From Prostheceraeus crozeri (taxonomy: Eukaryota > Platyhelminthes > Polycladida > Euryleptidae), in NCBI GenBank assembly GCA_907163375.1, contig CAJQUW010009247.1, positions 248,001 to 312,000 of the forward strand: 64,000 nt of DNA, in the 5' to 3' direction. Shown here in pieces: positions 35,750 through 45,709 of this stretch (position 1 is the stretch's first letter; each line of letters begins with the position of its first letter). Made by a program: the position numbers and the translations under genes. Below the pieces are notes generated by a model that was not told the origin of the DNA, did not search any database, and saw only the letters and a list, made by a program, of their open reading frames with translations.

Positions 35750-36142
35750 GTTCAGACAAGTAACCTGGCTATTGATAAATTTATCAAATCTCAACAGATG
35801 CAACCACCACGAGACATGCTTCGGCCTGTTGCGCCTCATCAGTCGTGGGTAGGTTTGAACCAGCGACGTTGGAGCTAGAGGACGTTCAAGCATACCCTCT
35901 AACCACAAGACCACCGGACCATCTGTTGCGAGCGTGAATTAGCCAGGAAGGCACTGCTCTAACGCAGGCACGTGGAGGGCGGACTGCATTCTGCAATCAT
36001 TTAATACCGCATCCGAGGCGCTTCACGCAGGCGCTACTCATTACATGTTCTGACAAGTAACTTGGCAATTGATAAATTTATCAAATGTCAACAGGCCGAA
36101 ACATGTCTCCTGGTGGTTACATCTGTTGAGATTTGATAAATC
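35750..36142 (-). mobile_element. tRNA-hammerhead foldback element, copy 1
   Basis: Inserted in the mariner relic and bounded by TCTAGAC on both sides (35743-35749 and 36143-36149), a 7-bp target duplication. In minus orientation it has an inverted end, a GC-richer segment, a tRNA-like region (35921-35850) with TGGTTAGAGGG and a perfect B box GTTCAAACC, then an intact-core hammerhead and a tail TTGAGATTTGATAAATTTA. Both ends carry ATCTCAACAGATG.AACCACCA.GAGACATG in inverted orientation, so each end holds the 3' half of a hammerhead, but only one has CTGATGA. There is no coding capacity; movement would need enzymes from another element such as a Penelope or LINE. Copy 2 is at 17196-18785. Confidence 0.75.
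35807..35848 (-). ncRNA. Hammerhead ribozyme motif, intact core
   Basis: Stem I CCACGA/TCGTGG is six perfect pairs. CTGATGA (35842-35836), stem II GGC/GCC with a seven-base loop, GAA (35822-35820), and stem III GCA/TGT with no loop (one G-U pair), followed by C at 35813, complete the core. Cleavage would fall between 35813 and 35812 after GUC. The loopless palindromic stem III is typical of minimal hammerheads in retroelements that work best as dimers. The inverted partner at 36088-36108 has GAAACATGTC but has lost CTGATGA. The motif sits immediately after the tRNA-like B box. Confidence 0.65.
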
Positions 36143-36204
36143 TCTAGACATTGTGAAACTATAGACCGTAAAACTGTAGACAAGATTGACATTGACAATT
36201 TCAA

Positions 36205-37190
36205 ATAGGCCTATAATAAATGTTGAAAGTGTGAACCATCTACGCGAATCCATGCGTTCACACGTCGCTTCATGTTATCAAAGACTCGCACAAGTTGATC
36301 AGTAAAGGGGAGAATTTCATCCTTTAGTTCTTGAAGTGTGTATGCGGATTGTTTTTAAACACATTGACTTTTGCTGCACCCCGAAAGTAAAAATCAGAGG
36401 TGTTAAGTCTGGAGATCTGGGGGCCACAAACCCTTCGTGATTAGGCGATTCTGACCCAGAGCCGATTCAGCGTTTCGATTGACGTGTGTGCAGTTGCACC
36501 ATCTTGCTGTAACACTGCACGAGACTTTTTATGGTCCGAAAATTCTCCGATGAATTTTGGTAAAATGTTAATGTAACGTTGTGAAGTCACCGTCTCTTCA
36601 AAAAAGAATGGTCCAATAATCCTCCTCCTGCGCATCGCGACCCAAACACCAAGTTTTAAGGAGTGAAGTGGCGATTCATGAAGCTTAAGTGGGTTCACCT
36701 CAGACCATGTACGGGAATTTTGGCTATTTATGTAGACAGATATGCAAAACCACGCCTCGTCGGAGCAAAATGTATGGTCAAGATCGAGATATGCTTCAAG
36801 AAACCAACGATAGCAGTGTAGGCGCTTGGCATTATCTGCATCCTATAGCTCCTGAAATGCTCGTATCTTATAAAGATAAAGGGATAGCTCTATAGGAACG
36901 GCTTTATGAGCAGTTGCCACGCCGATGTCTGATTCGTGGGATAGTTGCCGTATTGACTTATTTGGGGAGCGATTCATTTTTCTGAAAAATCCCGTTCTTC
37001 CATTTCGCGGCGCGTCTTGAACGGAGCCAGTACTTCTGAATTTGTTAACCAAATCACGCGCAATATTCCTATTAGGGAGAACGGTGTCACGAAATCGGCT
37101 GCTAAATTGATGTTTTACATCATCCGTGTATTTATCCTGGTTGCTCGATCATAAAGTTGTGTTCTTCTAGTGTTAGTATGTCCACAGTCA
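36205..37190 (-). pseudogene. Mariner transposase relic
   Basis: The N-terminal part reads VNKFRSTGSVQDAPRNGRTG and KSIRQLSHESDIG, the helix-turn-helix region of a Tc1/mariner transposase. The middle reads LGVWVAMRRRRIIGPFFFEE and then AVLQQDGATAHTS, the region of the second catalytic Asp. A shifted frame gives RSPDLTPL and, near the end, MKRRVNAWIRVDGSHFQHLL. At least two frameshifts and several stops separate these blocks, and the first catalytic Asp region is deleted or unrecognisable. The copy cannot make an active enzyme. It is an old insertion in the intron between exons 4 and 5 boundaries of the LamG gene, upstream side of exon 5. Confidence 0.85.
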
Positions 37191-37369
37191 ACGAATGAAT
37201 GGATGAATGAAATAGCCTTCAGCAACTGGAGAACAGTTCACGTGTCTCGATCCATCGATTATTGTTCTTCTTATGGCGTGCATATCCTGCTCTTTATTGT
37301 TTATCATGGGGAAGGAAACATTAAAATATAGATGTATTTTCACTGCACAGCGACTTTCCGAACACCTTG

Positions 37370-37842
37370 TATTATCTGCAATATAGAAGCTACTGAGAAG
37401 GACCACCATAATAAAGAGTATATGTGAGATGAAATCACACCAGTCACACCTGACACAAACTAAAGAGAGGCGAATATCTATGTAAATCACTGTCGCTGGC
37501 TACCATTGCATACAATGGGAGGATCATGTGCGCTCTCCACACGAAAATGAATCTATATACGTGGGGGAGAGGAGGGGCAACGCGCATCACTGGTGATGTA
37601 CATCACTTGTGCTTGTATCCCGTTAGCTAGTCTATTGATGTTCGCTTGTGAGATGAGTTGACTCGCATTCCAAGAAGTGACCTTGTTGGTGACTAATTTC
37701 GTGTTGTGATCGCAGTTGCGTAGGAGGAGGCCGTCATTGATGAAAGATCATTAACTCATGAAATCTTAGCAATAAAACATGACCTTATTGTCTTTAAATT
37801 CATCGTCTTCTGATCACAAACAATATCTCTTTCTCAACTCAC
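37370..37842. other. Intron DNA next to exon 4, nothing recognised
   Basis: No further repeat or exon recognised between the mariner end and exon 4. Confidence 0.5.
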
Positions 37843-37956
37843 CCTTCTTCCATCTCTGGAAACGTCGATTGTATGACGCTGTCCGTCATGAAGAGAATAT
37901 CCATCAGGAGTTATCGTCATTTTCTCTGTCACTGTATGCAGCTGCTTGAATTTTTT
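37843..37956 (-). CDS. Exon 4: LNS domain A, middle strands
   Basis: Residues 764-801, 38 codons, phase 0 at both ends. The acceptor TTTACTTTCAG|AAA and donor AGG|GTGAGT are both strong. The translation contains LHDGQRHTIDVSRDGRR, the classic LamG DGQWHTV.V.R strand pair, with Arg in place of the usual Trp. It continues directly from GKLVYEY in exon 3 and into LTLVIDN in exon 5, giving an uninterrupted LNS fold. The exon is too short to stand out as an open reading frame and was found by its motif and splice sites. An alternative acceptor a few bases inside (TTCAAGCAG|CTG) would remove five residues. Confidence 0.85.
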
Positions 37957-38809
37957 CTGAAAGTAAATTGCATGTTGAAGGATTTGAATATACAGAAAAA
38001 AGCTATAACGTTCTCATGGCAATTACGGCTATGTTCTTGACTTATGTTTATGACATCATCTTGAACGAATTTCATGTGAGCTGATACGATTGAGCCGTTT
38101 AATATCATAGAATTTTGTCCATACGGCCGCCCCAACATGACTTTACTTGCAATATTTAGTCGGGCTAATAAGGCTAAGTTATCTACAGACCCGTTGATAA
38201 GTTCTTGTGCCACTCATCGATGACGCATGAAATGTTATATTGCTGCTTGACTATCATACACTCATACTTTGTTTTCATCTCTATTTCTAGAATTTCTGCG
38301 TCTTCTGACACGGGCGCAAAGACTTATGAGCGGGTCTGTGTTGCTAAATACGAATTCCTTTTCCAATTCCATTCTCATAAACAACGTTTTAATTAAGTTC
38401 TTATTTTAGTGTTTTGCATGCTCGATGATTGTTCAAGGCAATTTATACAAGTCGCGGAATTATGAAATTACTTTTTCTGACTTTGGTTTTACATTTTGCG
38501 ATTATGGATGGACACGTCCCAAATTTGAATCTACTTTTTCAGAATTTGGATATCCTCTTATTGAATTTAAAGTAACATCTTCCACATATAATTCGCATTC
38601 TCCGAATTTCAATTTTCTTTTTCCGTATATAATTAAAAACTTTCCGAATGCGAATCTATTTCTTCTGAATTTGGATCATGTTTTTATGTATGACATTAAA
38701 ATGCATAATTAAAAGTGAAAAAGTAACCATATAACTCCAGATTATGATAAAGCCCTGCGACAAATGAATATCATATTTAGATAATCTCTTCGCAGCCTGT
38801 GTAATCTTC

Positions 38810-40030
38810 AGCAGACTTTTGCAATTGCAGTTGGAATTACAATTACGCAATAGAAATTGCAATTACTGCTAGTTAATTATTAGTTAGTTAGTACAGTTCT
38901 ATGACGCAATGAAACAGGCGGCGCAAACTTCGCAATCTCAGTGATAAAATCGATAGGAATGCGTGTGCGAACATTTTCCTTGTTCATTTCCTATTTTATC
39001 TTTCATTATGCACTATATAGATCTGCGCTTTAAAATGTTCGCAAACACATTCCTATCGATTTTATCACTGAGATTGCGAAGTTTGCGCCGCCTGTTTCAT
39101 TGCGTCATAGAACTGTATTAACTAACTGCTAGAAGCGATTGTATCATCATATCATATCATTTGCTGTATTTCATACAAGAGAACAAGCGAGGCTAATGAA
39201 AATGTGACGTTTTTGGTTTACAAATTGCTGCTATTAGCAATTGCAATCAATTTTTAGTCATGTAATTGAGAAGTAATTGCAATTACTTTGCAGTAGGCAC
39301 TGATAAATATTCATTCAACATACAGTACGAATGACTTTTTTCTCCTAGTTGATAATGCTTTACAATCTTTGCAATAACTTCTGAATTTACGACAGTTAGC
39401 AATAATAATACAATATCGTAATATTATACCTAGATGCATGCCAGGGGAATAATTTGGAAATACTTTATAATACTTAGAAAACCAAAGAAATCTACTTAAC
39501 TTTGCCCCCAAATCCAAATGACAAAGTTAAATAGATTTACGGTTCCTACGATAAAACTACACTAACTGCAAAGCACTGAACAACAATAAGAAGCACCTCA
39601 AATTAGAGAAAACGCGATAAAAATCCGATCAAGATCAACGGAGATATAGTCCAAAAACACTAAAAAGCCGTAAAATGGTTCCTAATAAGCGTCCAACGAT
39701 GTGATTAAAATTCTGACCACTTACGAAATACAAATTATCAAATATCTAATGGCAAAACGGTAAATGAAACACTTAAACCAGTCGTATTTTGTAATTAACA
39801 AAATAGGTAAGATAGCGGCAATAGCTTTCAACGAGGTATGGTCGCTAACGACAGACATTCATATTCCTACCGATAGTTTTTTAAAATAAATTTTTGAATA
39901 TTCAATTTAGGAACCGGGAGTTGTCTAATCTAAAGTAATTGCAAAGTAATTGAAATACAATGGAAGAAATACAGAATAATTAGTATTTGTAATTAATTAC
40001 ATTTCACAAGTAATTGACACAAGTCTGATC
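38810..40030. repeat. AATTGCAATTAC-rich repeat blocks
   Basis: Degenerate words such as TTGCAATTAC, GTAATTGCAATTAC and AGTAATTG cluster at 38815-38880, 39225-39300 and 39935-40015. Similar blocks are at 60720-60825 and 62015-62160. They look like ends of one dispersed transposon or satellite family; boundaries could not be fixed. Confidence 0.5.
38873..39124. mobile_element. Near-perfect palindromic MITE
   Basis: Two 96-base arms (38882-38977 and 39032-39127) are complementary with only three mismatches counted by eye, around a 54-base loop. ACTGCTAG occurs on both sides (38865-38872 and 39125-39132) and may be an 8-bp target duplication. High arm identity points to a recent origin or gene conversion between arms. 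It is inserted in an AATTGCAATTAC-rich repeat. No coding sequence. Confidence 0.82.
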
Positions 40031-40097
40031 TTCAGTCACGTAACATTGTACATGTTTTCATGCTTGCAAGAAATGTAATTTCATTTCATTTTCTTAC

Positions 40098-40976
40098 CGA
40101 AATGACGCGATATTCGTAGACCAACTTTCCATCTCTCAAGTACAAGTACGTGCTTTCATCTCCATCAATAGCGTACCAAAGCAAACCACTTGGATTAGTT
40201 GTTGAAAACACTATTTGAAGAGATTCTGCATCATTCGTGCCTTTTACCACTTCGGCTAGATTGTATTTTACGTAATTGCCTTGAAATTTGAGATAATCAA
40301 CAGGTCTACCCGTCTCATCGACGGCTTGTTGCGATTGTGGCTGCTCGTTAGCGCGTTCGAGATCCTTCAAGTCTCCTACTGAACTCAGTTTACCCAATCG
40401 GCGAAGTTGCTTGATATTATTCCTCCACACTTCTACACGAGCAATCTTGATAACAGATTTTGATGTTATGTCGGTATACCCGCGATCTCCGGCACCCACG
40501 TAGGTCTTCAAATTGCTAGAGGATGTTCTTTCAGTTCGCTGCAGAGAGCTGACGGCATCAATGCGCTTCGTGTTGAAGAAAACTTCGAGACCCAAGTTAG
40601 GGCTCCAACTGATTTCCAAAAGGGACCAACGACTCAGAGGCAGCGATGGAATGTTGACCTGCGATTGTTTATTGTTTCCATCAACAGTGACTGTTATGAG
40701 CTTTTGATCAAGACGGGCTGTCACCAAATTGCTGAAGATGAGGTAGTATGGTTTATCAATAACCACTGGGAGAAACCATTGGCGAACCAGAAAACCCTTC
40801 GGACACTTTGTGAGTTTATTCTCTGGGCAGATTATTGATGCTCCTAAGTCGACGTATTGTCGCTTTGAAGGATGGAATTGTAGGCCAGTGTTTTTTGTAG
40901 GAGTGATCGAAACGTTAGAAGGAGATCCGTAGACTTGCGATTCCGGCCATCCTTGTAGGTGCTTTCTTCGATTGAT
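40098..40976 (-). CDS. Exon 3: second VDLG-type domain plus start of LNS domain A
   Basis: Residues 471-763, the largest exon in the window, phase 0 at both ends. The acceptor is CTCATTCAG|ATC and the donor TCG|GTAAGA. The first two thirds repeat the exon 2 domain: QYVDLGASIICPENKLTKC, then WSLLEISWSPNLGL, FFNTKRI and LKTYVGAGD. A charged linker (about GKLSSVGDLKDLERANEQPQ) follows. Then a neurexin-type LNS domain starts, with LKFQGNYVKYNL, LQIVFSTTNPSGLLWY and YLYLRDGKLVYEY, and this domain runs on through exons 4-6. A GTG at 40766 can look like a start, but the frame is open upstream to the acceptor at 40976, and the upstream residues carry the VDLG motif, so the exon boundary is preferred. 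Confidence 0.85.
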
Positions 40977-43900
40977 CTGAATGAGAAAAGGACAGTGTAA
41001 AATTTACACCGATAAATAACAGAAAATAGCAATAAACCATTAAAGTCATTCACAAAAAAAGCTGTAATATCAGATGAATTTCAATTGACTAATTTATCGA
41101 TGATGCAAAACACTGAGAATCAGTTGATCAATTGAATAATGTCTCAATGGGCAGTTATCGAAATAAACTTTAAACAACTCTTTTTGCAGATTAATAAGAA
41201 TAAGGCATAAAAAGCATATAAGTGCAGCACAATTTTTGACGGAAATACTGTGTTGAAAGTTCCCGGAACCATTAAATGTTAAACATACAAAGTTACCGAT
41301 TTTTTATGCTGGCAGCACGTCCACTGTTTCTGGCTACAGGTCCGGCTCCGGTCACTAAAACTCCGACCGGTTGCAACCCTGATTTGACTCAATAAGCAGA
41401 GGGCAACCGAGGTGCCTAAATGCAAATAAAATGCATGTAGGCCTACTTCAATTTATTAATGCTGCTTGAATGGTAAAGACGGTTTTGACAAGTGATTAAT
41501 ACTAAATCAAAGGCCAGACCCCTATAAGCTTATTAATGGATACGCTTCAATTTGGATTAATTCGCTTGACATGTTTCAGTGAAAGGGTTTACTGGTCTAT
41601 ATTTTACAGCAGAATGCTATAAAGAGTTAAAAGCATTCTCTTGTTAAATTGTTAAATAATGATAATCAATTTATAGCATTATTTTTGCATGCCTAGCAAC
41701 AGTCTAAAACGCCTACATTTAAGCTCAACACAACAGCTAGCATAATTTAAAGCATGAAATTGAAGCACTAGTGTTTACTGCTGTCATTGTTATTTCTTAA
41801 ACCGATTTTTGTTTTTCAAGAATCACATATCACAAAAGAAATATCAACTATTCGAGTCACAGCCTGTGATACAAAAATATATTTTTGTATTTTCCAACTT
41901 TTCAAGTTTTGAGCTCATGTTGTCGAATATTTAATATTTCTTTTTCTGATACATGCTCTGATGATAGCGACGCTTAGTCGTTGAAAAATATTGTTTTGAT
42001 AAAAACAATGCGAATAACACCATCAAAAATAGCAATAACAGCACCATCACTTCAATTTCCTACTCTAAATTATGAATTCAAATGAAGGCCCTTTTGCTAA
42101 AACAGTTAGCAAATTTCATTGAGAATGATCTGAACGAATCGAAAGGCAATTTTCAGCTACCTGAAGAGAATACGAGTTCTTAGAAGTTGTATTTGAGTGT
42201 GTTATACTCATCTTTGCATTCACTCTCTTAAAAACACTCTACTTCATGGCCACTGTCGGCGGCTTTTCAAGAACTTTTGTCAAAACGAAAAGATTGGCAA
42301 ATTATTTCCTCTTAGGAAGATCTACCACATGAGAGCTTTGTTAAGATAATTAGTTGACTCAATTATAAGTCCATACAATTTAAGAATATTAATCTTTTTC
42401 TACGCATGAGTAATGATGACGTGAAAATCTCACTTTACCTATTGAGTTGAAATCATTGAAAATAAATTGAATATTCTGTTGCTGAATACTCAAGTCTGCA
42501 AGAGTTGTGTTAAACGAGCTGTTGCACAAATAAGAGGTCAAATATTCGTTTATGGGGTCAGTTAAGCATTTAGTAAACATTAACAGTGTATCAATGACAG
42601 TGATGTACTATTCATGCCACTACAGATGGATGTCTAAAATTGTGATGCGAGTCAATCAAACAACATCTTCAACCGGCGAACATTCAGGATGAAAAATCAA
42701 CATGACAATATTGACCGTCGCAAAATGCTCTACAAACTACCGGAAGACTCTGTCAAACAATGAAAATTGCTCAGAATATTTCGATTATTGTGAGTTGTGT
42801 TGAATTCCAAACTTTCTTAGCCAATAAATGCCCAACTTTCTTGGATCCACTTTGAGAAACATTCGGAGATTGCACACAATTTAGACATAAATGCGCCGGT
42901 ATTTAGCATTAAAAATTAATAGCCTCATCTCATCACTCAATTGTAACAATGATTTATGATACAACTGCAAACTCTCACAGAGACGTGAGACATCGACACC
43001 GAAAATGTGCAGAATTCACACAGGTGTAACAATATTCCTGAAATCCAATACCATCGGGAACTGTTTTTATTGATTGGTCATCACTAAAATCGCAGCCAGG
43101 AACAGATGTTTGTGTGAAAACTGATGTTATAAAATTCGTTTCGATCAAAAGTGACATTATGTATTTGTGTAGTATAACTGTTACAACTTACATCAAAGGT
43201 CTTTAGCAGTACTCGAAAATGGAATGAAAGTGCTACTTGAGAGTGCTACAATGTCAGCTACCACAAAATGAATGCAGCGATAACAGAATACCTTAACAAC
43301 GTAGATTTATAAAACCCCTATTTACATGACTGCTTGATGGCATCGTTCATTTGACTCTAAAGTAACAATGATTTTGAAGCTTCCGAAATTCGGACTATTG
43401 GAATGATGTGTCCTAATGAAGCATTTAACAATGACAGCTTCATAATCATACCTAAATCTTGCCAAGATCATATGACAGAAAAATGTTTATTGCAATTGAA
43501 CAAGCTCATTTGGCTGAGGTGTGGTGATTTCTTTAATATTTATCAGGCTCATAATTTCCTGCGAGGGAACTCAATTTGATTGTACCCAAAGTCAAAGACA
43601 ATTAAACTCATTACTCACGTTTTTAGGGTGACACTGATCTGAAACTACCTCCGGAATATAAAGATCATAACTTTACCAGTTGAAGGGAATATATCAATGG
43701 CCTCTGAAAACACACCCTTGAACAGGAAATAATAAAATTCCAAAATCTCCTCTCCAATTTTTATTTTCTATTTGTTTATTGCATCTGTGTATTTAAACAT
43801 CACGTCTATTCATTGATCAAACGCTATAAAAATACGTTGTGGTCATTCCTCTTTGTCAGTTTTAAATAGAATAAATATCCTGTGTGAGACACATTTGGCG

Positions 43901-44120
43901 GATATGTTTTGATGATCGAAAACGTAGACGAGACTTTCCGCAATGTGGGATTCTACTGAATCAGCTACTTTCCCCTATGGGGTTTAAAGTAAGCGGGCTC
44001 TCTTCTGAGTGAGTTTCAGATAAAATCAAATATATGGGCTTAAGGTAGCTTTCCCCATATTAAACTCTGCTCAAAGGGTTTCGGCTATGTGGCTTTCAGG
44101 TAGGTAAGCTTTCCTTTCGG
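40977..44120. other. Intron between exons 2 and 3, low part
   Basis: No exon recognised. A hammerhead-like fold at 41957-41992 is described separately. The last 150 bases (43970-44120) contain CTTTCCCCT-type words resembling degenerate minisatellite units. Confidence 0.45.
41957..41992 (+). ncRNA. Weak hammerhead-like fold
   Basis: CTGATGA is followed by T, a six-pair hairpin (AGCGAC...GTCGTT) and GAAA with the near-palindrome AATATT. The layout matches the motif at 17348-17392, including the extra T, but there is no proper cleavage triplet or stem I. It may be a decayed ribozyme or chance. Confidence 0.2.
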
Positions 44121-44900
44121 TGTGCTTCCCCTAAGATTGATTCCTGTATCTGTGCTTCCCCTGAGATTGTTTCCCATATGTGTGCTTCCCCTGAGATTGC
44201 TTCCCGTATGTGTGCTTCCCCTGAGATTGCTTCCCGTATGTGTGCTTCCCCTGAGATTGTTTCCCATATGTGTGCTTCCCCTGAGATTGCTTCCCGTATG
44301 TGTGCTTCCCCTGAGATTGCTTCCCGTATGTGTGCTTCCCCTGAGATTGTTTCCCATATGTGTGCTTCCCCTGAGATTGCTTCCCGTATGTGTGCTTCCC
44401 CTGAGATTGCTTCCCGTATGTGTGCTTCCCCTGAGATTGCTTCCCGTATGTGTGCTTCCCCTGAGATTGCTTCCCGTATGTGTGCTTCCCCTGAGATTGT
44501 TTCCCGCATGTGTGCTTCCCCTGAGATTGTTTCCCATATGTGTGCTTCCCCTGAGATTGTTTCCCGTATGTGTGCTTCCCCTGAGATTGTTTCCCATATG
44601 TGTGCTTCCCCTGAGATTGCTTCCCGTATGTGTGCTTCCCCTGAGATTGCTTCCCGTATGTGTGCTTCCCCTGAGATTGCTTCCCGTATGTGTGCTTCCC
44701 CTGAGATTGCTTCCCGTATGTGTGCTTCCCCTGAGATTGCTTCCCGTATGTGTGCTTCCCCTGAGATTGCTTCCCGTATGTGTGCTTCCCCTGAGATTGC
44801 TTCCCATATGTGTGCTTCCCCTGAGATTGTTTCCCGTATGTGTGCTTCCCCTGAGATTGTTTCCCTTATGTGTGTCTCCCCTGAGATTGCTTCCCGTATG
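44121..44900. repeat. 30-bp minisatellite, 26 copies
   Basis: Twenty-six units of exactly 30 bp (TGTGCTTCCCCTGAGATTGC plus TTCCCGTATG) without a single indel. Two main variants, GC...CGT and GT...CAT, alternate in a partial three-unit pattern in the first ten copies. Because 30 is a multiple of three and the unit lacks stops, at least four frames stay open: SNLRGSTHTG and EAISGEAHIR on minus, LPLRLLPVCV and MCASPEIASR on plus. It lies in the intron between exons 2 and 3. No splice sites tie it to the gene, so it is taken as noncoding. Confidence 0.97.
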
Positions 44901-45059
44901 TGTGTCTCCGCTGAGTGTGCTTCTGCTAAATGGATTTCAGGTAAGTGGGGCTTCCCTTCGGTGGGTTACTGCTCAGCGAGTTTCCCTTGAATAGGCTACC
45001 GCCAATCGGGTCATTCTTGTTGTATATGCAAGTTTTAAACATTCACCACTCAAACTTAC

Positions 45060-45709
45060 CTCCATATTGTACACACTGCACTCCACTGGATCTTTTTGTT
45101 TCTCGGACTCTCGCCGAGGTTGCTCCTCACGGAATTGTAGCTCGTCAATATCAAAGCCTCCACCCCTTCGACCGCCCATCTCAGCAGATGCTCCAACGTA
45201 AATCTTTGCGTCATCAATCAATTTCGTATTGATAGAAATCGGATGCTGCACAACTTTCACTCTTTTTCCATCAATATCTATGACTAAGCCTCGCTCTGGT
45301 GACCAAGCCAACTCAAGTAGCTGCCACACATTTTGCTTTAATTTCAATAGCCCGGGAGACATCCATGTTCTCGTGCGAGTCTTGAAGAAGACATTCAGAA
45401 GTCCTGGAGAATTGGTGAAGATATCATATGAACGACTGGACAAGATAAATGCGCTATTGCGTTGAAGGTCATTCGGACGGAGCCACAAGCGAATGGTAAG
45501 ACCGTTGAGGCAACGCTCGAGGTCTCCATAGCAGCCATAATGAGGACCAAGGTCGACGAATGCATTGTTTGGAAGATGTAGCGCTGATCCATATTTACTG
45601 TTAGGGAAGGACTTCACCTTGCCATGAGATGTAATTTGAAATTGATCACTGATGAAATGTCCGGCCGGAGATTCATGTTCGAATGATATGGTCGACATTT
45701 TCACGGTAG
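45060..45709 (-). CDS. Exon 2: first VDLG-type LamG-like domain
   Basis: Residues 254-470. The acceptor TTTCAG|CT joins the single G left by exon 1 to make GCT (Ala), and the donor is GAG|GTAAGT. The exon is one jelly-roll LamG-like domain with FVDLGPHYGCYGDLERC followed by LTIRLWLRP, WQLLELAWSPERGL, a short DGKRV turn and AKIYVGA. The same signature recurs in exon 3 (VDLG, four residues, Cys, six or seven residues, Cys, then Gly and a W.L strand), so the two domains look like an internal duplication. The cysteine pair probably forms a disulphide next to the first strands. The family (LamG/pentraxin fold) is inferred from this pattern; I do not recognise the exact subfamily. Confidence 0.85.

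Larger units (their letters stand above)
35614..37369 (-). mobile_element. Mariner element with 60-bp TIRs, carrying a nested insert
   Basis: The TIRs CAGGGTATTTGGAAAGTCAC (35614) and its inverted partner ending TTTCCGAACACCTTG (37369) extend about 60 bp and are flanked by TA on both sides. The total is 1,756 bp. Removing the 393-bp insert at 35750-36142 and one 7-bp duplicate leaves about 1.35 kb, the usual mariner length. The transposase relic lies on the minus strand. Confidence 0.88.

Noticed and set aside
44085-44994. 240-290 residue decapeptide-repeat proteins
   Set aside because: The frames arise from a stop-free 30-bp repeat and are open on both strands; there are no splice sites or flanking coding sequence in frame.
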